From Podocnemis expansa (Eukaryota; Chordata; Testudines; Podocnemididae): a stretch of 64,000 nucleotides of DNA. Below are positions 10,850-21,984 of the stretch, piece after piece. Under the pieces are notes generated by a model. The model searched no databases, was not told the DNA's origin, and saw nothing but the letters and a program-made list of their open reading frames with translations. How positions within the stretch are numbered: the first letter of the stretch is position 1; the number at the start of each line of letters is the position of its first letter. The stretch covers positions 6,233,695 to 6,297,694 of the forward strand of contig ML682038.1 in assembly GCA_007922195.1 (NCBI GenBank), written 5' to 3'. A program made the translations under genes and the position numbers.

Positions 10850-12030
10850 CGTGTGATCGTGACCATCCCAGCCAGGCCGGGGCGAGGGGAGCAGGCGGCG
10901 CAATCCCCGCCCCGACCTGATGTGGAGGTGGGGTTAACCCCCGACCCGGCCCCGGGAGGGCAGCGAGGCCTTACCTGAGAGAGCTGCCTGGGGTTGGGGC
11001 AGCCGAAGAGCGCGGAGCTGGAGCTGAAGCTGATGGCCCCCCGGCGGCTGAGGACATGCTGAGGGACCGGCCTGTCCAGCGGCAGCACCGGCAGCTGGTA
11101 ACATACTTCCATTGAAGAGCCTCCCCGCTCCGAGCCGCGCCAGAGCATCGGCCGCCCGCACCGGGAATCGCCGCGGCGCACGGGGGCGGTGGGGAGAGGC
11201 CGCGGGGAATAAAAGCAGCGATTAAAACACGCGGCCCGGCTCCTCCTCACTCCCCCGGCAGGGGTCGGGCCCCTTCTTCCTCCGCCCCACGGGACGAGTC
11301 CTCCCCCGGGACCGCAGGGGGGCCTGGGGAAGCGGGGCCGGCACCGGCTGCGGAGCGCTGTCACGGCAGGAGGCGGCGAGTCCGGTGCTGCTTCTGCTGC
11401 CGGGGGCAGCCGCGCTCAGCCCCGCAGCCGGGCCCTGCCGGCGCCGCTCATGGAGGCGGGCGCGGGTGCCCGGGGGGCGGCTTTGGGTGAGACACACTCG
11501 GCGCCGCTATTGTCCGGCACGAGGAGGCGGCAGGGGCCGCAGCGCGGCGGGAATGGGGCGAGCCCGCGGCAACGAGGGGCGCTGCGCCCCACCGAGCCGC
11601 CCCGGGCGGCCGGGACGAGCCGAGCCGGGCCGGGCCGGACGGCGGAGGCACACACCAGCCGGACGGACAGTGTGCGCGACGCGCCAGCCAGGCCGGCTCC
11701 ACGCAAACCGTCATCACGTAACGCGGGCGGGCGGGGGGCAGGAGGTGTGTGGGAGGCGAGCGGCCCGATTGGAGCTGGCGCGCCTCTCTGTGCGCATGCG
11801 CGTGGCGGAATTTTTGCCGCGCGCCTCCGAGCGTTCTGCGCTGTGAGGGAGGCTGGCGAGTGGGGCGCGCGCAGTCGCAGCGAGCGCTGCGTCACTGTCG
11901 CTGCCCGGCCATTGGCGGAGAGCGAGGGGGAGGGGAGAAGCGGGAGGACGCTTCTCGCGCACGTGGCCGGTGTAGGCTGGCGGCTCGCGCAGCAGTTCGG
12001 TGGCCGTGGTGAGCGCCGCTGCAGGGTTGT
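10850..12030 (-). promoter_or_regulatory. PDE7A: CpG-island promoter of PDE7A
   Basis: Base composition shifts abruptly to GC- and CpG-rich sequence around PDE7A exon 1 and upstream of it. Reading on the minus strand, CCAAT boxes lie at 11772-11768 and 11915-11911. TGACG half-CRE sites lie at 11713-11709 and 11894-11890, an E-box CACGTG at 11960-11965, and GC boxes around 11725-11740. There is no obvious TATA box at a usable position, as expected for a dispersed CpG-island promoter. The start site cannot be fixed from sequence alone. A divergent plus-strand transcript is possible but not shown. Confidence 0.75.
10975..11112 (-). CDS. PDE7A: PDE7A first coding exon (PDE7A1-type N-terminus)
   Basis: PDE7A is a high-affinity cAMP-specific 3',5'-cyclic nucleotide phosphodiesterase. 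This exon encodes only its N-terminal 46 residues: it starts MEVCYQLPVLPLDRPVPQHV and ends NPRQLSQ at the donor CAG|GTAAGG. The exon is exactly 46 codons (phase 0). From memory it is essentially identical to the mammalian PDE7A1 N-terminus. Residues 23-27 are RRGAI, the PKA pseudosubstrate-like motif through which PDE7A1 is reported to bind and inhibit PKA catalytic subunit. The second RRGAI and the catalytic HD domain are encoded by exons beyond the left edge of the window. The frame stays open upstream of this ATG, but the family start is this methionine. The exon lies in a CpG island. Confidence 0.95.
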
Positions 12031-12439
12031 GACGAGGGATTTTCCTGACACCCCTTATAATCCCCCTGAATATCGCCCCCCAGTTGTCAGCTCGTAATAG
12101 TGATATACCAATTTAGTGAGGACCCACCAGTTTAAAGTGCTGAGGAGAATGCTACTCCCCAAGTAGACGGCGTGGCTGCTGGGTACTGGGTGGCTCAGCT
12201 GCAGTGTTCAGTCTGCAGCCTGTCAAGCCTCCCTTATTCCTGGCGGGAAACAGCAGCCCCTGAGATGACGGCAAGAGCTGCCGGTCCTGCTCTGGCCGAT
12301 GACTGTTACCATCTTTTCACGGGAACGTGAGGTACTGTGTCCCTGGCCTCTTGGTTCCTCAAACTTGCCCCCAAATGGGGTAACCCTTAGTAGATGGCCC
12401 ATTTTACACAGACGGTCCAGGAATCTGGGCCTTTGTCTT
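12031..12439. other. Intergenic, no gene recognised
   Basis: This stretch follows the CpG island. It has no recognisable coding exon or repeat. Confidence 0.55.
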
Positions 12440-12630
12440 ATATAAGTGCTTTGATTTGCTGTTACATTGTGACCTGTTCCCATGACTTAACACTTCCCTC
12501 CATTTATTTTCCTCTCCTTCTGTAAGTTCCCCAAAGCATCTGACCAAGTGGGAATCTTCTTCCACAAAGACTCATGCAATAAATAAATTTGTTAGTCTTT
12601 AAGTGCTACAGGATTCTTTGTTTATTATCC
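12440..12630 (+). mobile_element. Penelope 3' tail fragment
   Basis: Single plus-oriented copy of the Penelope 3' tail. It has 'gctttgatttgctgttaca', 'catgacttaacac', 'ccctccatttatttt', 'gcaataaataaatttgtt' and 'agtctttaagtgctacagg' in the same order as in the larger element at 43628-46198. Coding sequence is absent. Confidence 0.7.
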
Positions 12631-12979
12631 TTTGCTCCATTTGGATTTTTAACATTTGCTATCTGGTGGCCCCGTCCCCAAATATCCTTTTAATTTCTCA
12701 TATTGGTTAATGTGTCTAATGCATGAGAGAGAAATATCCAGAACATTTCTATAATTGTTATTGTTACTATTTATAACATAGCTGGTACAGCAGTGTTGCA
12801 GTTGCTATAGTTACAACGCTGACTGAATGACATAAGGCATAGCACACGCTCAAGATTAGCTGTAAAGTGAAAATGGCAACAAAAAAGTGTAAATGCTGCA
12901 TTAATAACCAGACTCAGGAAGATTTTCCATATTCATGATGAACTAGAAAAGAGATATTTCTATTACGCTTAGTTCACCA

Positions 12980-14705
12980 GTCAGTATTTTCCATGTCAAG
13001 TGGAGGCGGGACATCTATAAACGAGCATGAAGGTACCACTGAACAAAGCTGCTCTTACAGCACATGCTAGTTCAAATTCTGTTACCAGTTTTGTTTTGTC
13101 CCTCCGCCCCCCCCCCCCAAGTTGAGCCAACAAAGAGTAAGTGTGACTTGGTTTTGGAAGAAGGAATATGTGCAAGTTATATCATTACGCATAATCACGG
13201 TTTCGGGTCAATGGACAATACTTCCAATTTAAATAAAAAATTCAACAGTCCAGAATTGTCGTATGTGCCCTGACAAAGTGTGAAGCAGTAGTAATAGGTG
13301 TTTTCTCCGTGGGCAGATACTGACCTGAAATACACTGAGTATTTGTCACCATTGATGCTGCAAATCACAAGACATGTAAAATTGCGTCTTGGCTTGGTTC
13401 ATTATTTCAAGATTTAGAAAGGCTTTTCATGTGTGCAAATGGAACTTGTGGATTTTGTTGAACTCAAAGGAGGGATGCCAAATTAACTGTAGCTGAGATG
13501 ATAAAAATGTTATAAATAAATATGGAAGCAAGAATAAGGTTGTAGCATCTGTGTAGATAATATGAATAAAAAGCTTTGGTGGCCTATACAGATGTTGAAG
13601 GGAAAATTTGTACAGCAAAGTAAAGATGAGTTTTAAAAGGGAAGTGATAGGCCTTGGATGCCTTGTTCACACTGTGCATAACAACCCAAACTGCAAGGAT
13701 TACAACCCCTGTAAACATTAAAAACATGCTTATTAAGTTTTTTTGGATACTTTCATATATTGACTATTCATGTGGAAAGACTGAAAAGTTTTTGAAAGTA
13801 TGCAGGACAAGAATATTAAAATAATCCAGGATGGAGTATTGTCAGATGTCTGTCAGTGTTACCTGCTTTAGAGACAATCCTTCAACTTTATGAGTTTTGG
13901 AAGTCATTTTTCTTGTCAGATAAAAAGTGCCCAATAGTTTTTCACAAACTATTTGAAGACTGACGTACTGAACTCTGATTTGCTTTTATCCATGCAAACG
14001 TGACATTTTTTTCATGACACAAAGAGTTAGAGGAAGGTGATCTCTGGGAGTACAGTCAGCAGATACCTTAAAACAGCCTCAAAAAGAACTTGGTTACAAG
14101 GTATGAAAAATATTTTGTGTCTTCTAGTGAAAATACTGCTTGGAGACCTAGAAGAAGCAGGTATCATGACACATCAATACTATCCTAATGTATCAAAATC
14201 TTTCTTTGATATAGTCATAAAATATATACATGCATAAGAAAAGCATACAAATTGTATGAGATATTGGAAGTGTCTACTTTTATAGAAAGTTCCTTTAAAA
14301 TCTGAGATGGAAACTGCAGTTGCTGCAGACAAAAAAATGCCCGTGTGTGACAATTATCAAGGCTGCACTGTTTGATGAAGTAGCTCTGTTAAATTTATGA
14401 GAAAGAACTGAGTGCAATGACATAACTATGATGATCTCAGTGTGTGGCAGATGGGATGAAGTAATCATGCATTTCAGGGAATCCTTAGTACCATATGCAA
14501 ATATTTAAAAAAGCAGAACTGATCATGTGCCTGCCTAGCAGTAATGCTTCTGTCAAAAGAGTGTTTTCTGTCCTGAATGACCTGTGGACAGTAGAAAAAA
14601 TCCAGATACAAGGTAGAAACTTTGAAAGCCATTTTCACTGTCAGAACAAACTTCACTTTGCTTTGTCTTCAGTCCTTCAAAAAACTGAGCAAGATCATTA
14701 AAATT
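12980..14705 (+). pseudogene. Decayed hAT-type transposase
   Basis: Scattered plus-strand frames resemble the hAT-related transposases of the ZMYM/BED-zinc-finger type. The clearest part is the C-terminal dimerisation region, LPSSNASVKRVFSVLNDLWT at 14530-14590, followed by FHCQNKLHF. Upstream pieces near 13270-13500 and 13650-14030 have the spacing of the catalytic core but are broken by many stops and frameshifts. No inverted termini were located. It may be a transposon copy or a retrocopy of a domesticated gene; the former is more likely. Confidence 0.6.
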
Positions 14706-15689
14706 TTAAAAGACATACATTTATCAGAAAAATACAGCTATTAATCCAACAAGCTTCCCTGGTGCTGGCATCATCAGAAATGCTGATGAGTTCAATGTCT
14801 TATGTCTAGGGATGGGAGTTTTCTGTCTGTAGATGATTTCTGTCTCCTAGACACGTTGAGGGAACTGAAAAATTAAGAGGGATTTTGTTTGTACTACTAT
14901 ACAAATAAACTAAAAAACCACATTGTTTGTAGTTGTATACTTGTTAGGTGATGAATGTCGTATCTGTTAATTCTCATTTAAATTACTGCACTCTTTATAT
15001 CCTCATTATCGTTGACTGCATGGCTGTATGATGGAAGTTAATCTTAGTTTCCACTAGCAGAAACAACAAAGCCATCATGCCAGTTTTCTTAAAATGTGGA
15101 GGTAACATAGCACTCTGATAAATTTCTGAAAAATAAATGGTGCTGGCAGTGGGGCAAAGAGAGATTATTTTTAAGGGGGGTATGTGGACAGTAGATATGG
15201 AAAAATGACATTCCTGAACAATGTTTTTATATAATTTGTAACTTGTGTCTGCATATACTTTTTTAGTATGACAGCATATCCATGATGATTGTCCATATTT
15301 GCTTTGTATTTGTAATGTATACTTGCAATTGTTAAAACATAAACTGCTACAAATTTTTTGCCTTGCCATGCTCCATAAGTTACGTTTTCAGTTTTGTCTA
15401 CGTCCTTGTGTGCCCACCCTTAAGTGTCCCCAGATTTGGTTTACAAAATATTCTCACTTGTAGAGCCCACTACAGGGTAAGTGCCAGAGTGGAGGCAGAA
15501 TCAACAGCTTTGCAAATAATAGGGACAAATGAGAGATGAAGAGGAATGAATGGGGAAAGGTCTGGAAATGAACAGAATGAGGCTCCCAAATGGCATCCCA
15601 GGCAAGAAGCATCTTCAGCACTTCCCCTTCCATTTGTTAAACTTCTGAATACCTTATTTTTATTGCATTTGTAGCCAATTTCATGACTT
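14706..15689. other. Intergenic, no gene recognised
   Basis: AT-rich sequence with no assignable exon or repeat. Confidence 0.5.
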
Positions 15690-16394
15690 GGTTGCATGCC
15701 AGGCAATGGGGAAGGTGCCCCATGGGGGGATCCTGCTGGCCAGCAGGGAAGGTGCCCCACCGGCTGGGGACTCCTCTATCCAGTGAGCATCAGCGGCTGT
15801 CTTCCCTGGTGGTCCCGGGACAGGGAAACCTCCAGGGCTCCCTTGTCTGTGGAGTGCCAGGGAAGACAGCCACCAGTGGTTCTCGGGACAGGGGAGCCCT
15901 GAGGAAGAGAGCACCAATGGCTTTCTTCCCCAGGAGCCCTGGAGGCTTGCCTGTCAAGGGAGCACCAGTTGCTCTCTTCCATGGTGCTCCCCGTAAGGGG
16001 GAGTCCCGGCAGCCACTTCTTGGGGCTCCCTGGACATGGAAGCCTTGTCAGACGCTTGTCTGGGGCTCCCCTGTCTGGAGAGACCAAGCAACTGCTTGTC
16101 AGGGCTCCTTTGTCCCCGGGGAGCCTTTAGGACTCCATGGACAGGGGAGCCCTGGGAAAGAGAGGCCCAGACAGGGAAGCCCTGGTGGCTGCTTTTCCAG
16201 GGCTACCCTGTCTGGTGAGACCAGGACTCCCTTCCTGCCCAGGAGCCATGGCTCTCCCAGTTGACTTAGAGAGTCTAGTATAGACTCTCTAAGTCAAATT
16301 ACTAAAACCTGCTTTAATTCAAATTAGGAGTTGTGTAAAGACTCTCTCATTCAAATTAACTAATTTGACTTAAATTAACTTTTCAAGAATAGCC
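15690..16394 (-). mobile_element. GC-cored MITE, inverted relative of the 20.4-kb element
   Basis: The right flank (16261-16394) reverse-complemented matches the left flank of 20403-21218: 'actcctaatttgaattaaag', 'agagagtct' and 'gggagagcc' occur in the same order. The end GGCTATTCTTGAAAAG corresponds to GGCTTTGTCTACACTTGGAAAG. The core is GC-rich with irregular 'ggggagccctgg' units, which create long but spurious open frames on both strands. The far end (near 15690) is not defined and probably truncated. Confidence 0.55.
16261..16297. repeat. Perfect 17-bp inverted repeat
   Basis: TTGACTTAGAGAGTCTA, a 3-base spacer GTA, then its exact reverse complement TAGACTCTCTAAGTCAA. It lies at the junction of the GC-rich core and the AT-rich terminus of the MITE at 15690-16394. 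The copy at 20.5 kb has only a degenerate version. Confidence 0.9.
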
Positions 16395-17225
16395 ATAGCG
16401 ATTGTGCCTGCTTTGTCTTGGCAGGGCCCCTCTCAGAGAGCATTGTACAGTCTGCAGATTGTTCAAGAAATAGACTCAGGTGGCCAAAGACTTTCATCTC
16501 AAGCAGCTTCTGCTTGAAGAAAGCATGTGACCTGACACAATACTGATGACCTCATTGTGCTGACCATCTCCCGAGGGCTCTACAAATGTGGCTGCCTGAC
16601 ATTCAGAAGCAGGCACTCTGAAAAGACAAAGGATATGTTCTCTATCATCCATACCAAGGAAGAGGTTACAGAAGACCAATTGAGACCACTGTACATTTTG
16701 GTGTGATTCTTCTGCCTCCTCTAGGAAGAGCATGGACTGACATGAAGCTGGTGCCAGCAGGTGAGATAGCATACATACCCATCACCTGTCCCAGAACCAA
16801 GTGGGAAGGGAGAAATTCTGTGCTGTCAGCTGTGGTTCTGGTCTCTGAGCTGTTACAGATTTCATATTTTCCATGTAAGAGTGATTCAGAGACCACCTGT
16901 CCACATCTATCAATGAGGGTTTTAAACAAGGAAACAGTTTGATTAGGGAATTAATAAACTGGGACTTAAGTTACTCAAGGGTAAATAAAAAAGACAAAGC
17001 TTAGGTCCCTTATGCACATAAATAACACAAACCCTGATTCTAGACAGTAAAACATGTTTTTTTCTTCTCAAAAGGTGCTGAAGCACCTGTGTTGGCAGGT
17101 GGAAAACAAGCCAAACCAGGCTCAGGAACAGTTAAGTAGGTTGGTGATGAGATGACTTCTCAGGAACTATTGGAGTACCTTAAAATACTGTCTGCTTTCT
17201 AAAGGCCCACATCTCTTGCTGCCTC
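16395..17225. other. Intergenic, no gene recognised
   Basis: No supportable exon or repeat was seen. Confidence 0.5.
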
Positions 17226-17233
17226 AAGGGCAG

Positions 17234-17427
17234 CAGGGCTGGCCTAACCATATAGGTGAATTAGGTAGTCACCTAGGGCATCAGGCTTTAACGGATGCCA
17301 AATTAGATGAAAGTGATTTTTTTTTCTTTATGAAAAAATATACTAACATGCTATCTCTCATAATGTGGAGGAGGGGGCACCAAAATCATGATGTGCCTAG
17401 GGCAGCAAAACCCTTGGGCCAGCTGTG
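17234..17427. mobile_element. Short hAT MITE
   Basis: A 194-bp element with termini CAGGGCTGGCC and, reverse-complemented, CACAGCTGGCC. It is flanked by 8-bp repeats AAGGGCAG (17226-17233) and TAGGGCAG (17428-17435), with one mismatch. It is non-coding and carries an internal T-rich run. Confidence 0.8.
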
Positions 17428-17435
17428 TAGGGCAG

Positions 17436-18057
17436 ACAGCCGCACCCAACAGGACCATTAAACCAATAGAGACCCTGACAAACTAATCAGAAGCAAAGAT
17501 TTTTCCCACTTTTTTGGCCTTTGCATATGGCCCTAATGCATGTGTACAGAGCACTTAAAGTCACTACACATAATCTGATAAGAATGTTCCACTTTTAAAA
17601 CTTTGAAAGTACACAGAACATACTGTTTATCTGGATGGACAGTACCATTTTCATCTACAGCAGGGAACAGAAAACAAAAGGAGCCATTATATTCTAACAG
17701 AGTGTGATGCTGGCTAAATCAGAGGGACAATTTATGATATTAACTTCAATATGTCAAAATTATAATAGTTCACGTGATAGGACTATGTCAGGTACCTGTC
17801 AGAAAGGTTACAATTTGCTCAGTATGATAATAGTGTTTATAGTATGTGTCATATTTGTATTGAAAGTTATGGATATGTTTGATGTATCTGTATTTCAACT
17901 TGTGATGTATTTCTACGAGGTACCCCAGACAGGATGGTTACAACAATAGTCTGCTTAATGGCCCAATTAATAAAACTCAACAGGTACAGTGGGTCCAGGG
18001 GGAAAAGCCAGGACCCTGATGAGTCATCAGGACTTATTCATGTGATCCTGGGGCCTA
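17436..18057. other. Intergenic, no gene recognised
   Basis: AT-rich sequence with no assignable exon or repeat. Confidence 0.5.
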
Positions 18058-18540
18058 TGTTCCCTCTAAGGTGCGTGGCTGTGCGGCTACGCATCTAAAA
18101 AAAGCCTCCCTGCGCAGGTCTTTTCCATTCCCGTGCATAGGGAGGGCCAAGCTGGCAATGCAGCCCAGGATTGGCTGGGCAGGCCAGCTGAGGATCAGCC
18201 GGGGGGAGGAAGCGGGGCCAGGGCCAGGCAGGGTGAGGCCTGCAAAGCATCCGAGGATTGGCTGGGGTGGGGCCGGGGCCGGGCCAGCTGAGCGGGGGGG
18301 GGACGCTGCTGGGGCGAGACAGGGTCAGGCCGGCAAAGCAGCCAAGGATTGGCTGGGGCAGGGAACAGAGCCGGGCCAAGCCAGCTGAGCAGCTGGCAGG
18401 GGTGCTGGGGCTGGGCAGGGCGAGGCTGGCAAAGCGGCAGAGAATCAGCCATGGGGAGCAGGGCCAGGGCTGGGCAGAGCCAGGCCAGCAAAGTGGCTGA
18501 TGATCACCTGGCGCAGGCGGGGGTGGGGGGAGGTCTGTAT
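18058..18540 (+). repeat. GC-rich tandem repeat within an interspersed element
   Basis: From about 18150 to 18500 degenerate tandem units recur, each containing 'ggattggctggg', 'gggccaggc' and 'aggcnggcaaagc'. The block follows a 'gttccctctaaggtgcg' left part that looks like the start of an interspersed repeat. The tandem array produces overlapping open frames on both strands that are not genes. Confidence 0.6.
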
Positions 18541-18666
18541 CCATGTTTAAAGTACATTAAAACCACTAGCCAAGCAGATCACAGTCTATCCTATACATTT
18601 TTTTGGAAGTATGGTGTTAGTAAATGAATTTAGTTTTCTGTGGTAATAAGTTGACATCCGTTACAG

Positions 18667-19119
18667 CAGGTGGTCTCAAACCTTTTAGTGTCACGACACA
18701 GTTGGGAGGACTCCCAATGATGCGCAACATGAGGATGCTTCTTCCCCACTCCCTGTAAAGCCACATCTGCTGAGGTTCCTCTTGCTGCTGAAAACAAACT
18801 CCCACAGGCAGTTTCAATGGCAGTTCAAATGGAAGTAGCCCCCAAGAAAACACTGCCACTGTGGGCAATTTCAGCAGCAACTCTTTGAGAAGCATGCCAG
18901 CCACTACAAACAGCTGTCACTGCATAGACTTTTGATGTTTACTCTTAAAAGGGGCAGCCACAGAGGCTCGTTCTGCTGCCACAGCTCACTTTGCCACCAA
19001 GGGTTTCTTTCATTGGGGGGGGGGGGGGAGCTACTGCAGTGGACAGAGTTGCAGCGACACACTCAGCTGCTGTGCTGTGACACATTTTTGTGTCATGACA
19101 CAGCAGATGAGAACTGCTG
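18667..19119. mobile_element. hAT-like MITE
   Basis: The left end CAGGTGGTCTCAAACC and the right end, reverse-complemented, CAGCAGTTCTCATC, match the CAGTGGTTCTCAA terminus shared with the elements at 48927-49104 and 55190-55367. I could not find a target duplication. A 14-base G run lies at 19015-19028. Confidence 0.55.
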
Positions 19120-19224
19120 CCTTATGAAGTGGGCCTCCTTGCCTAATAAAAAGAAACAATTGACACTGAATAGTAACTATTTCTAAACAATTTAAAACTG
19201 AACCTGATTTAAATGCCATTTTAA

Positions 19225-19440
19225 TATGTTATTGAGTATATATTTAATATTTGAAAGTTTATTGTTGTATTTATACACATACACTATACAACATTCTACA
19301 TAAAATGTAGTACTGTAACAATTATACAACTACACAACACATCACACAATGTAACATACACACAATGTTACAGCTACACAACATTACACAATAACAACCA
19401 CACATAGCATAACAACAATATACAACATAATACATAAAAG
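19225..19440. repeat. ACA/TACA-rich low-complexity tract
   Basis: Irregular repeats of 'acaca', 'tacac' and 'caacatt' make a strand-asymmetric, A+C-rich and G-poor tract. No regular period was seen. Confidence 0.7.
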
Positions 19441-20399
19441 TTAATAGAACAATGGGCCTAATGATGCCCTTGGATGTGGGGGTGGGGGCAGATTGCAAAG
19501 TAAGGTAGCAATTTGGTATTCCACGCCTGATATCTGCAGGAACTCTGTAAAGAAGTAGCTCGAGATATCAGAAAAGGTAACAACATCCAAGCCTGATGTC
19601 TTTATAGCACTATTAAAGTATGGTCAGGAAGTATGGGGGTTTAAAACAATGACACTTTTAATGGCAAGATAATGAATAGTATTTAACACAGACACACAAA
19701 ACACCACCACATACATGATATCTAACCAATTGGAGGAGCATCAACATGTAAACAAGGCAAAAAGTATAACTACTGTATAATAAGTAACATTAGCAATTTA
19801 TTGAGGCCTGAATTCATTAGAGTTCAGGTTACTCAGTAAAATAAGTAGGGTATATTGTTGCTGGTCAGGTACCATTGGAGGGGATTATAGTTTGGAAAGC
19901 AGGCTACACAACTGGTCACCATGCAGCAGGAGGAAGATTAGAAGTTAAAATTATGAGGCACTGTGGAAAGTAGCTCTGGGATGTAGGTTAGAAGACAAAA
20001 AGGGAAAGTAAGAATTTTAGTATAACACTGCCATGGATCTGCTGTTCTTTTATCTGAGATATCCTGGTGAATAGAAGAGTTACTTTTGTGTTAGGGCAAG
20101 GACAGTGATTTTTGGAAAACTCAGGTATTGATAAAAACCAGAGTTGTGGACTAAGAATTGCCCTTAGCTGCTAATAGTAGGTACGGTAATTTTGGGAAAC
20201 TTAAGGCAAGGGTCTAGCTGGAAGTTTGAAAGTAAGGTACAGCAGTGCTGCTGGTAGGTTTTATTCAGTTAATAGACTTTGGTGCTTCAGATTTGAATTA
20301 GAACCATGCTGTTGGAATAAGTGACTTGACCCACTTACTGAAGTACAACAAGCAAGGAGTTCTGTGCTACCCCTTTGGAACTTAAAGACTGGTAATAGC
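19441..20399. other. Intergenic, no gene recognised
   Basis: AT-rich sequence without a supportable exon or repeat assignment. Confidence 0.5.
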
Positions 20400-20402
20400 T
20401 AA

Positions 20403-21218
20403 GGCTTTGTCTACACTTGGAAAGATAATTTGACTTTCTGAAGTCAAAGTAGTTAATTCAAATTAGAGAGTCTTCACGGGACTCCTAATTCAAATTAAAG
20501 CAAGCTTTATTAATTCGACTTGGAGAGTCTACACCAGCCTCTGTAAGTCAAACTGGGAGAGCCGCAGCTCAAAAAGAAACCATGGATCCTGGGGTAGGGG
20601 AGCCACAGCTCTGGGGACAAGGGGAGCCCTGGCTCCCCAGCAAGCAGGGAACCATGGGTTCCTTTTCCCTGGGACACATGGCTCCCCAGCAAAAAGGGAG
20701 CCTCTGGGGTGCCCCAGAAAAGCGGCTGCTGGAGCTTCCCTGTTGGGGGTGTCATCCCCCCCAATATACACAGAAGAGCTCCAGGAGAAGGGAGCTTCCA
20801 GGGCTCTACAGGGGCAAGGGAGGCCTGAGAAGCAGCTGCCAGCTTTCCCCAGACAGGGGAGCCTACAGGGCTCCTGGGGAAGAGAGCCACCAGTGGTCTC
20901 TTCCCTGGGGCCCCCTGTCCGAAGAGATGCTTGCGGTTGTCTTCCCTGATGCTCCCTGGACAGGGGAGCCCCGGAGGTTCCCCTGTCCACCCAGTGAAGA
21001 GAGCCGCCAGCACTTCCTGCACACGGGAGCCCTCAGCCAGCAGGATCCCCCGTGGGATCAAAGTTAGAAGATGTTTTATTAAGCCAAATTAGCTTTTCCT
21101 TATTTCAAATTAAGGAAACACTTAATTCAACTTAATAAAATGCCAGTGTGGCCGGCAAGTAGGTTAAGTCAAATTAAGCCTCTTTAATTTGATTTAACGT
21201 GTAAGTCAAGATGCACCC
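20403..21218. mobile_element. TAA-flanked GC-cored MITE (PIF/Harbinger-like)
   Basis: An 816-bp element with termini GGCTTTGTCTACACTTGG and, reverse-complemented, GGGTGCATCTTGACTTAC, flanked by TAA on both sides (20400-20402 and 21219-21221). Beneath the termini are AT-rich stretches of 'aattcaaatta'. The core (about 20560-21060) is GC-rich with 'ggggagcc' units. The overlapping open frames in the core are compositional artefacts. An inverted relative lies at 15690-16394. Confidence 0.65.
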
Positions 21219-21610
21219 TAAGAGTGGTTTCCCAATGCAGCATAGGAAAGGTTCCTTTGTGTAGCAAGAAAATAAAAGAATATTGGGGAAGGAAAAGCAA
21301 AAGCAGGATGATGTCTCATTGTTAGTTTGTGAGATTTTGTTCAAAAAACAGGACTGGGTTCATGGAAGAAGAATGCCTTTATTGGACCTGGGGCCTGTAA
21401 GCAGGGGGAACAGTGAATTAAGTAAGAAATGAAAGGAATTTTCTCAAGAAACCCTCTGAAAAGGGGGGGGAGTAGAAGTGAGCTGACTTCTAAGGATTGT
21501 ATATAATAGCACTTGCATTAGTCAAAAGGAAAGAATATAATAAAGGGAAGAAAAGAATAATAGTAATAGGGAAATAATGCAAAATCTGAGACAGATACAT
21601 TAAGAATAAT
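21219..21610. other. Intergenic, no gene recognised
   Basis: No exon or repeat could be assigned. Confidence 0.5.
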
Positions 21611-21984
21611 GGCTGTGTTCACACAGCACTCTTATTTTGAAACAACAGAGGTTGTTTCGAAATAAGAAATACCCTGTTCACATGACGCACGGTTGTTTCG
21701 AAACAGTGGCACCCATTGTTTCGAAACAACGGCGTTGTTTCGAAACAACTTAAACCCCGTGTGGGGACGAAACAATGCCGTCCAAACATGTTGTTTCAAA
21801 ACAACAGTGACTTGTTTCGAAATAACTGTTGCCTGAAACTGCTATTTTGCTTTGAGCTTTTTTCCTTAATTCGAATTAACAAACTGTTAATTCGAATTAA
21901 GTTATTTCAAAATAAGGCATTATTTCAATACAAGTTGTTTCGACACAACTTGTATCAAAATAATGCCTGTGTGTGAACACAGCT
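21611..21984. mobile_element. MITE with perfect 14-bp TIRs and seven TTCGAA sites
   Basis: Termini are GCTGTGTTCACACA (21612-21625) and its exact reverse complement TGTGTGAACACAGC (21970-21983). AATAAT occurs just outside both ends (21605-21610 and 21985-21990), a possible target duplication. The body is built from short inverted units of the form TTGTTTCGAAACAA and TTAATTCGAATTAA, with seven TTCGAA hexamers in 374 bp. There is no coding capacity. Confidence 0.75.

Larger units (their letters stand above)
1..10974 (-). other. PDE7A: PDE7A intron 1 (partial)
   Basis: This stretch follows the splice donor of PDE7A exon 1 on the minus strand, so it is the 5' part of intron 1. The donor reads CAG|GTAAGG, with the intron's first base at 10974. 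I looked for PDE7A exon 2 and the alternative PDE7A2 first exon by protein similarity in both the sequence and long ORFs and saw neither. Most of the recognisable content is transposable-element debris, listed separately. Confidence 0.85.

Noticed and set aside
11450..12097. 215-residue plus-strand ORF in the CpG island
   Set aside because: Arg/Gly/Ala-rich composition typical of CpG islands, no recognisable domain, and the opposite strand is open as well.
15683..16264. 193-residue ORF with Pro/Gly repeats
   Set aside because: By-product of the GC-rich MITE core; the inverted relative at 20.5 kb gives equally long frames on both strands.
17704..17949. 81-residue ORF with a hydrophobic segment
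   Set aside because: AT-rich sequence with a chance hydrophobic run; no splice context or family match.
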